The notes under the pieces were generated by a model. That model was not told the origin of the DNA. It did not search any database and saw only the letters and a list, made by a program, of their open reading frames with translations. 6,849 nucleotides of DNA from M3007 sp040080915. GTDB lineage: Bacteria > Bacteroidota > Bacteroidia > Chitinophagales > Saprospiraceae. Both the position numbers and the translations under genes were made by a program. The stretch is from NCBI GenBank assembly GCA_040080915.1, contig JBEBHD010000270.1, forward strand, positions 1 through 6,849, in the 5' to 3' direction. Positions 1 to 4,962 of the stretch are shown here, piece after piece (within the stretch, counting starts at the first letter, position 1; every line of letters starts with the position of its first letter).

Positions 1-16
1 AAAAAACACCTGTTGC

Positions 17-2107
17 ATGAAACACTTCCTTGTCCTACTCGCATCCGCCGCCCTGCTTGGTCTCGCGGCATTTTCTTTTCAAAAAAACGGCACCGCGCTC
101 GTCGGGAAAATCACGGACGAAACCGGGTCGCCCCTTGTCGGAGCCGAAATCCGGGCGCTAAACAACACCGACCTGGCTGGTAAAACGACCACCGACACGG
201 CGGGGGCTTACCACCTCGAACTGGCTCCCGGCACCTATACCGTGGACATTTCGGCCCCCGGCCGTGAAACCCACCGCATCGTGGGCGTGCCTGTTTTGGC
301 CAAACAGGCCAACAAACTGCACGCCGCGCTCGGCAACGCTGCCACCGAAGAAGTCGTAGTACGCAACTACCGGCCAGCCCGGGATCAGGCCGGTCCTTCT
401 GATTATGCGTTTGCCCTTAGCTCGGAAACCGGTTATGTGAGCAGGGCTCGTCCGGATATGGCCAGAAAAGTAAGCCCCGCCACAGAAGGAGCATCTATAA
501 GTGTGCCGCTCAAAAAGGCAGACATACGGACCGCTAAACCTGCATCCACAGCGTGGGAAGGTGAGCCTGTAAAAATAAAAGATAGCAAGCGGGAAGGCAC
601 GGACTATTACATTGATGGTGTCCGTTCAACAACTCCGCCGCCGGCTGCCGCAGATGTCGAGCCCGCCCTTTTGATGTCCGATAGCCACGAGGAGGTCGCG
701 TACACACGCGACGAACCAACCACGGAACCACTCCCCCACCCCGGCGTGCCCTCGCAGCCCAAACCCCGCGCGGGCTTGCTTACTGCAGGCGAATGGAACG
801 ACCTGCACAACTGGAATACCCATTGGGCCGACCTGCTCAAGGACGGTGAAACTGACCAATACCAGAAGATGTACCAGTTTTTTCCCAAAAACCGGTACTC
901 CGTGTTGCTGCAAACCGAGGACGGGCTGCCTGTGAGCGATGCTATCGTGCAATTGTACGACCAATGGGGCATACTACACTGGGAAGCCAGAACCAGCAAT
1001 ACTGGCATGGCCGAACTTTGGCAGGATTTTTTTAAAGACAAAGCCAAAATGCTCCTTGGGTTCTGTACTGCTGAAGTGGACGGCAAACGCCTCAATCTGG
1101 GTACTGCCTTCCCGTACGAATTGGTGGGTCTCAACCAGTACAAAATCAAGCGCGAGTGCCAACACGCCAAAACCGTAGACATCGTGTGGACAGTAGATGC
1201 CACCGGCAGTATGGGCGACGAATTAGAGTACCTGAAAACCGAACTGCTGGACGTGATCGGGCGCGTGCGGGCCGCCAATCCCGGCCTCGACGTGCGCACT
1301 GGCTCGGTATTCTACCGCGACGAGGGCGACGACTATGTGGTGAAAAGCAGCGCCCTCAATCACGACGCAGCCAAAACCGTGGACTACATCCGCAAACAAT
1401 CCGCCGGCGGCGGTGGCGACTACCCCGAGGCCGTTCACTCCGCACTGGAAGAAACCCTGCGCCAGCCCTGGAGCCGCGAGGCCGTGGCCCGTATCTGCTT
1501 CCTCGTCCTTGATGCCAGCCCCCACCAGCGCCCGGAAGTGCTCGAAAGCCTGAAAAACAGCATCCGGGAAGCAGCCAAACGCGGTATCCGCATTGTGCCC
1601 CTGAGCGCCAGCGGAATCCAAAAAGACACCGAGTTTTTGATGAAATTTTTTGGCCTCGCCACCAACGGCAGCTACGTTTTTCTCACCGACCACTCCGGCA
1701 TCGGGGGCAAGCACCTCGCACCCACCACCGACGAGTACAAAATGGAGCCGCTCAACAGCCTGCTCGTGCGCCTCATCACGGAATACACCACCGTGCCCAC
1801 CTGCGAGGGCAAGTCCAGTATTCAGTTCGTGGAAGGCCGGCAAGACCCGCAAAGTACCGAACCCGCACCCAAACCCGTGCTGTACTACCCCAATCCCGCT
1901 GTGTCGCAGTTCAGTATTGAACTGCCCTTCGAAGCAGAAAAATTGACGCTCTACGATTCCGAAGGTAAGGCCGTTCGCAGCCTCGAACAGGTGCAGGCAG
2001 GCTTGCACAGCGTTCTGGTACACGACTTGCCGCCTGGTTTTTACACCCTGCGTATCTGGAAAAACGGGCAGGTACAGAGCGGGAAAGTGCTGGTGGTGCG
2101 GACGTAA
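17..2107 (+). CDS. Secreted vWA-domain protein with carboxypeptidase-regulatory-like N-terminus and T9SS type A sorting domain
   Basis: Complete 696-residue gene starting with ATG at 17; a hydrophobic signal peptide (about residues 1-20) supports this start. Order of parts: CarboxypepD_reg-like beta-sandwich at about 26-105; a low-complexity linker at about 110-255 that carries a TonB-plug-like YYIDGVRS motif (197-204) and a Pro-rich stretch (208-252); a region beginning LTAGEWNDL (255-263) with a second beta-sandwich-like segment (about 293-370); a vWA domain at about 386-595; and a T9SS type A C-terminal domain (about 622-696) opening with YYPNP and ending in a GFYTLRIW strand and KVLVVRT. 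The vWA has the metal site motif D394-A-T-G-S398, YRD (433-435), GGGGDYPE with D468, and LDASPH (498-503), the pattern of hemicentin-like vWA domains. Family knowledge predicts export by Sec, then transport by T9SS to the cell surface or medium, with metal-dependent binding of a protein partner. The partner is unknown. It is probably monocistronic, because a terminator-like hairpin follows. Confidence 0.9.
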   Translation: MKHFLVLLASAALLGLAAFSFQKNGTALVGKITDETGSPLVGAEIRALNNTDLAGKTTTDTAGAYHLELAPGTYTVDISAPGRETHRIVGVPVLAKQANKLHAALGNAATEEVVVRNYRPARDQAGPSDYAFALSSETGYVSRARPDMARKVSPATEGASISVPLKKADIRTAKPASTAWEGEPVKIKDSKREGTDYYIDGVRSTTPPPAAADVEPALLMSDSHEEVAYTRDEPTTEPLPHPGVPSQPKPRAGLLTAGEWNDLHNWNTHWADLLKDGETDQYQKMYQFFPKNRYSVLLQTEDGLPVSDAIVQLYDQWGILHWEARTSNTGMAELWQDFFKDKAKMLLGFCTAEVDGKRLNLGTAFPYELVGLNQYKIKRECQHAKTVDIVWTVDATGSMGDELEYLKTELLDVIGRVRAANPGLDVRTGSVFYRDEGDDYVVKSSALNHDAAKTVDYIRKQSAGGGGDYPEAVHSALEETLRQPWSREAVARICFLVLDASPHQRPEVLESLKNSIREAAKRGIRIVPLSASGIQKDTEFLMKFFGLATNGSYVFLTDHSGIGGKHLAPTTDEYKMEPLNSLLVRLITEYTTVPTCEGKSSIQFVEGRQDPQSTEPAPKPVLYYPNPAVSQFSIELPFEAEKLTLYDSEGKAVRSLEQVQAGLHSVLVHDLPPGFYTLRIWKNGQVQSGKVLVVRT

Positions 2108-2131
2108 GAGCGTTTTTTCAAATGCACCGCT

Positions 2132-2173
2132 ATGGCGCAGCACCCCGAAACACAAGTCGGAGTGCTGCGCCAT
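2132..2173 (+). terminator. Terminator-like hairpin after the vWA gene
   Basis: A perfect 12-bp inverted repeat (left arm ATGGCGCAGCAC at 2132-2143, right arm at 2162-2173) can be lengthened inward by 4 bp (CCGA/TCGG) after one C-A mismatch, leaving an 8-nt loop. It starts 24 nt after the stop codon and is followed by a moderately T-rich run, TTCTATTTTC (2174-2183). Position and shape suit an intrinsic terminator of the upstream gene. The T-tract is interrupted, so it may be weak. Confidence 0.6.
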
Positions 2174-2198
2174 TCTATTTTCACATTGCCATTAACGC

Positions 2199-2271
2199 TG
2201 CGCTTGGTGTTTTCACCAAGCGCACACCTACTCACAAGAAACCGACTGCGCTTGGAGAAAACACCAAGCGC
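2199..2271. repeat. Two mutually inverted 24-nt palindromes
   Basis: The first palindrome (2199-2224) has perfect 11-bp arms (left arm TGCGCTTGGTG) around a TTTT loop. The second (2248-2271) has 8-bp arms (GCGCTTGG/CCAAGCGC) around an 8-nt centre with AAAA in the middle. The second copy equals the reverse complement of the first over 24 nt with a single T-to-A difference (2256). The region can therefore fold either as two separate hairpins or as one long stem of 23 of 24 pairs with a 24-nt loop (2224-2247). Neither hairpin is followed by a T-run on either strand, so they are not simple terminators. They could be a REP/REPIN-like dispersed element, a regulator-binding dyad or an mRNA-stabilising structure. 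Confidence 0.75.
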
Positions 2272-2299
2272 GGCGAAATTTTGAAAAAATAACGTCCCG

Positions 2300-2361
2300 T
2301 AGTTTGGCCTGATTTGTCCTAAACTTGGCCGTTCGAGTGTTTTTAATTTTTCAGACTTTTG
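2300..2361 (+). promoter_or_regulatory. Candidate AraC-type operator and promoter of the methyltransferase operon
   Basis: Direct repeat TTTGGCC (2303-2309) and CTTGGCC (2324-2330), exactly 21 bp apart, is followed after 23 nt by GACTTTTG (2354-2361), which matches the Bacteroidota -7 consensus TAnnTTTG except for its first base. The ATG at 2384 follows after 22 nt. The same arrangement occurs before the regulator unit at 3741-3801. No good -33 TTTG lies at the usual 19-21 nt, which would fit a promoter that needs an activator. The pattern is seen directly; its function is inferred. Confidence 0.45.
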
Positions 2362-2383
2362 CGTTGAAAAGAATTCAATTCCC

Positions 2384-3214
2384 ATGAAAAACAACGCAAT
2401 GGAGCAAGCCGAAAGCAACGCCTACATCCTCGGAACTGAACGTACAGAATTGCACCGACTTGGCCTGCAACACCAAGTTTGGGCTGCCGAGGCACGTCGC
2501 GGCTGGGAGTTAGGCGGTTTCCGAACGGGCCACACCTTGCTCGACCTCGGCTGTGGCCCCGGTTTTTGCACGCTCGAAATGGCTTACCTCGCTGGCCAAA
2601 CCGGGCGCGTCATCGGCGTGGACTTGTCGGCCAACTACATTACTTTTTTGAAACAACAAGCCAACCTGCACGGACTGGCCATTGACGTGCAAAACTGCTC
2701 CTTCGATGACATGGAACTCCAACCCGGCAGCCTCGACGGGGCGTACAGCCGTTGGGCGCTGGCATGGGTACCTAACCCCGAACAAGTATTAGCCAAGGTG
2801 CGCAATGCCCTCAAACCTGGCGGACGTTTTGTCGTGCAGGAGTATTTCAACTGGTCGGTTTTCCAGACCGAGCCGCCGCTACCACACTTCAAAACGGCCC
2901 TCGCCGGCTGTTACCGCTCCATGCGCGAGCAGCCGGGCGACATTGATGTGGGTCGCCTCGTGCCCGCGATGGGCGAGCGTTTGGGCATGAAAGTGCTGCA
3001 CACCCGTGTCATCGCCAAAACCGCCCGCCCGAATGAGTTGACCTGGGAATGGCCACGCTCTTTCCTGAAAATCTATGTACCAAAACTGGCCGAACGCGGC
3101 TTCCTGACCAACGACGAGGCCACCGCCGCTCTGGCCGACGTGGACGCGCTGAGCGGTATGAACCACGCAGTTATCTTGTGCCCGGTGGTGTTGGAGACGG
3201 TGTTGGAAAAGTAA
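2384..3214 (+). CDS. Class I SAM-dependent methyltransferase
   Basis: Complete, 276 residues. The Rossmann-fold SAM site is clear: motif I LLDLGCGPG (52-60), motif II IGVDLS with acidic D80 at the end of strand 2 (expected to bind the ribose hydroxyls), CSFDDMEL (105-112) for the adenine-contacting region, a strand-4 segment LDGAYSRWALAWVPNP (117-132), and LKPGGRFVVQEY (143-154). This is the Methyltransf_11/25/31 (UbiE-like) type, which methylates small molecules or lipids more often than nucleic acids; the substrate cannot be read from the sequence. The C-terminal half (about 160-276) lacks a motif I recognise and probably forms the substrate lid. I chose the ATG at 2384; an in-frame ATG at 2399 (M6) is also possible, and neither has a clear ribosome-binding site. 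The stop codon lies 4 nt before the DinB gene, so the two are very likely one operon. Confidence 0.9.
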   Translation: MKNNAMEQAESNAYILGTERTELHRLGLQHQVWAAEARRGWELGGFRTGHTLLDLGCGPGFCTLEMAYLAGQTGRVIGVDLSANYITFLKQQANLHGLAIDVQNCSFDDMELQPGSLDGAYSRWALAWVPNPEQVLAKVRNALKPGGRFVVQEYFNWSVFQTEPPLPHFKTALAGCYRSMREQPGDIDVGRLVPAMGERLGMKVLHTRVIAKTARPNELTWEWPRSFLKIYVPKLAERGFLTNDEATAALADVDALSGMNHAVILCPVVLETVLEK

Positions 3215-3218
3215 AAAA

Positions 3219-3743
3219 ATGACTATGAAAAAATCACACATCAATCCAATGCCGCTCTACTTCGACCGGTACATCAACCTGTACGGCAACGTGGAAATGG
3301 ACCAGGCTTTCCAGGCCAGCCTTGACGAGATCGCCACTTTCGACTGGGCTTCCTGTCAGAAACTTGGCCACCAAACCTATGCACCCGGCAAGTGGACGGT
3401 GGCTGACATCCTCCAGCACCTCATTGACTGGGAGCGGATCATGGGCTACCGCGCCTTGGTTTTTGCCCGGGAAGCCCTCAAAAAAACGCAGGGCATGGAC
3501 GAAGACCTCCTCGCTGCCAAGGCCGGGGCCAATGCGCGGAGTATCCCCGATTTGGTGGTGGAAATGACCGCCCTGCGCAACTCCACCCGGATTTTTTACA
3601 ACTACCTCTCCGACGAGCAGCTCCTGCGGTCGGGTATCTGCTGGCGCTCCCAAATGCCGGTGCTGGCATTTGGTTTCACAATTGTGGGGCACCAGCGCCA
3701 CCATTTCAATATTATAAAGGAGCGGTATTTGTCTCTGATATAA
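3219..3743 (+). CDS. DinB-fold (DinB_2-like) putative metal-binding protein
   Basis: 174 residues with the marks of the DinB/YfiT four-helix bundle family: PGKWTVADILQHLIDWE (56-72), with the first metal ligand H67, and near the C-terminus GHQRHHFNIIKERY (157-170), with H158 and H162 completing the usual three-histidine site. The length is normal for the family. Some family members are thiol-dependent transferases (bacillithiol or mycothiol S-transferases, maleylpyruvate isomerase); many have no known reaction. The ATG at 3219 lies 4 nt after the methyltransferase stop codon; M3 (3225) is an equally plausible start. Tight coupling to the methyltransferase suggests a shared role, possibly small-molecule modification or detoxification, but this is inference. 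Its stop codon TAA (3741-3743) forms the left edge of the downstream candidate operator. Confidence 0.87.
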   Translation: MTMKKSHINPMPLYFDRYINLYGNVEMDQAFQASLDEIATFDWASCQKLGHQTYAPGKWTVADILQHLIDWERIMGYRALVFAREALKKTQGMDEDLLAAKAGANARSIPDLVVEMTALRNSTRIFYNYLSDEQLLRSGICWRSQMPVLAFGFTIVGHQRHHFNIIKERYLSLI

Positions 3744-3801
3744 TTTGGCCTGATCCGTCTGATCTCTGGCCAGCGAGGTAACAAACAGCACCGGACTTTT
3801 G
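3741..3801 (+). promoter_or_regulatory. Second copy of the candidate AraC-type operator and promoter
   Basis: Direct repeat TTTGGCC (3744-3750) and TCTGGCC (3765-3771), 21 bp apart, is followed after 22 nt by GACTTTTG (3794-3801), and the ATG at 3823 follows after 21 nt. It aligns without gaps to 2300-2330 over 31 bp with 22 identities, including an 11-bp exact block TTTGGCCTGAT. A second possible -7 box, TATATTTTG (3812-3820), lies closer to the ATG; if that one is used, the transcript would start inside the 69-codon ORF and serve only the regulator gene. No usual -33 box is visible for either. The function is inferred. Confidence 0.45.
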
Positions 3802-3822
3802 TGGCAAAATTTATATTTTGCT

Positions 3823-4032
3823 ATGAAAACACAAGTTTTTTTACCCAGGCCCGGCATCCTGATCGCCGCGTTTCTCTTGTCCCGATTTATCGTCGGGGCG
3901 CAAGTATTCACCCTTTCCGGCATGGTCACCGACCTGCAAAAAAACGCCCTGCCCGGCAACGCCCTGCTGCTCGACAGCAACGGCGAGCAACTGGTTCGGG
4001 GCGTTAAAGAGTTCAACCGGATCAAGCAATAA
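3823..4032 (+). pseudogene. Truncated outer-membrane receptor N-terminus (signal peptide plus partial carboxypeptidase-regulatory-like domain)
   Basis: A 69-codon ORF from ATG 3823. Residues 1-26 look like a signal peptide (hydrophobic GILIAAFLLSRFIVGA, likely cut after A26). Residues 28-60 match the beginning of a CarboxypepD_reg-like domain as found at the N-terminus of Bacteroidota TonB-dependent receptors and other outer-membrane beta-barrels (FTLSGMVTDLQKNALPGNAL, then LVRG). In such proteins LVRG is normally followed by A/V-T-D-x-x-G-x-F and hundreds of residues; here the similarity stops at about nt 4003 and an unrelated-looking tail, VKEFNRIKQ, leads to TAA. The simplest reading is an internal deletion that removed the barrel. 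An in-frame TTG at 3799 gives a longer frame but spoils the signal peptide, so I use the ATG. The stop lies 3 nt before the regulator start and in the same frame, so the remnant may now act as a translated leader for that gene. Confidence 0.6.
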
Positions 4033-4035
4033 GCC

Positions 4036-4953
4036 ATGCCAATCAAGTTTGTTTTCATCATTTCTCCCAAAACCCATTTCCTCGATCTGGCAGGCCCGGA
4101 CCAGGTGTTTTGCGAAGCGATTTTTTACAAAGCCCCCTTCGAACTGGAGTACTGTACCTACACCCAGGATGCGGGCACTTCGTCGGGGCTGCACTTCGCC
4201 CGCTTGAAACATTTCTCCGAGGTGACGGTGAAAAAAGGCGACTATGTTTTCATCCCGGGAATGGACCTGGACGTGCTGTCCGGGCCAAACCGGGAAGCGG
4301 TACGCGGCCTGCTGACCTGGCTCCAGGAGGCATATTCCCGGCAGGTCAACCTGTGCTCGGTGTGTACCGGAGCGTTTCTGCTGGCGGCTGGCGGCTTCCT
4401 CGACGGGCGGCCATGCACGACCCACTGGAAGTACACGCAGAAATTGCAACAGCTCCGCCCGCCCGCACGGGTGCTGGAAAACGTGTTATACACCGATCGG
4501 GACGGCATCCTGACCAGCGCGGGCATCGCCTCCGGCATTGATCTGGCGCTGCACATCGTGGAAAAGGAAATGGGCGCGTACTTCGCCAACAAGGTCGCCC
4601 GCGAGATCGTGGTGTACATTCGCCGCGACGGCAACGCGGCCCAGCAGAGCATTTTTTTGTGCTACCGAAACCACCTACACACCGGCATCCACGCCGTGCA
4701 GGACTGGTTGGTGGACAACCTCGACAAAAAGACGGCGCTGCACCAACTGGCTTCATTGGCGAACATGAGTACCCGCAACTTCACCCGCATTTTCAAAAAA
4801 GAAACCGGCATTACCATCGGCGACTACGTGGGTTTGCTGCGCCGCGAGCGCATCGGGGAACTGATGAAAATACCCGACTTGTCGCGGTCGCAAGTGGCTC
4901 GCCAAGTGGGGTTAGGGAGCGAACGGCAGTTGAGCCGTTTGATGAAAAACTAA
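4036..4953 (+). CDS. GlxA-like transcription regulator: DJ-1/PfpI domain plus AraC-type helix-turn-helix
   Basis: 305 residues. The N-terminal half (about 1-190) is a DJ-1/PfpI (class I glutamine amidotransferase-like) fold: FVFIISPKTHFLDLAGPDQV (5-24), DYVFIPGMD (69-77), the nucleophile-elbow region CSVCTGAFLLAAGGFLDG (107-124) with C110, and TTHW (128-131). In this regulator family the domain usually senses a ligand and is not known as an enzyme. LTSAGIASGIDLALHIVE (159-176) is typical of the family. About 215-305 is the AraC DNA-binding part, with the first helix-turn-helix at ALHQLASLANMSTRNFTRIF (234-253), TGITIGDYV (257-265) and a second one around SRSQVARQVGLGSERQLSRL (283-302). The protein ends ten residues past GLGSE, so the usual closing segment (about a dozen residues, F..xxGxxPxxYR) is missing. 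Probable role: local activator or repressor of the genes upstream, whose promoter regions carry AraC-like 21-bp direct repeats. Confidence 0.9.
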   Translation: MPIKFVFIISPKTHFLDLAGPDQVFCEAIFYKAPFELEYCTYTQDAGTSSGLHFARLKHFSEVTVKKGDYVFIPGMDLDVLSGPNREAVRGLLTWLQEAYSRQVNLCSVCTGAFLLAAGGFLDGRPCTTHWKYTQKLQQLRPPARVLENVLYTDRDGILTSAGIASGIDLALHIVEKEMGAYFANKVAREIVVYIRRDGNAAQQSIFLCYRNHLHTGIHAVQDWLVDNLDKKTALHQLASLANMSTRNFTRIFKKETGITIGDYVGLLRRERIGELMKIPDLSRSQVARQVGLGSERQLSRLMKN

Positions 4954-4962
4954 CAGCCCGGC

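Noticed and set aside
291..309. Near-palindrome CCTGTTTTGGCCAAACAGG containing TTTTGGCC
   Set aside because: It lies inside the coding sequence of the vWA protein, lacks a partner half-site 21 bp away and is not next to a start codon.
1223..2173. Long minus-strand open frame (316 codons) opposite the vWA gene
   Set aside because: It lies opposite a well-supported plus-strand gene with recognisable domains, and its translation shows no known domain or signal; it is a by-product of GC-rich codon use.
2199..2271. CRISPR-like or integron attC-like array
   Set aside because: There are only two copies, in inverted orientation, with no spacer series and no cas or integrase gene nearby.
2041..2418. 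Minus-strand open frame of 125 codons over the intergenic region before the methyltransferase
   Set aside because: It spans the terminator hairpin, the palindrome pair and the ends of both flanking genes; its residues follow the palindromes and do not resemble a protein family.
3943..3968. Short direct repeat AACGCCCTGC, two copies 16 nt apart, in the truncated receptor gene
   Set aside because: It is explained by the similar codons of NALPGNALL in the carboxypeptidase-regulatory domain; there is no sign of a functional element.
3234..4070. Minus-strand open frame of 278 codons across the DinB gene and the intergenic region
   Set aside because: It runs antisense to the DinB gene and its operator region, has no recognisable domain, and its composition mirrors the plus-strand codons.
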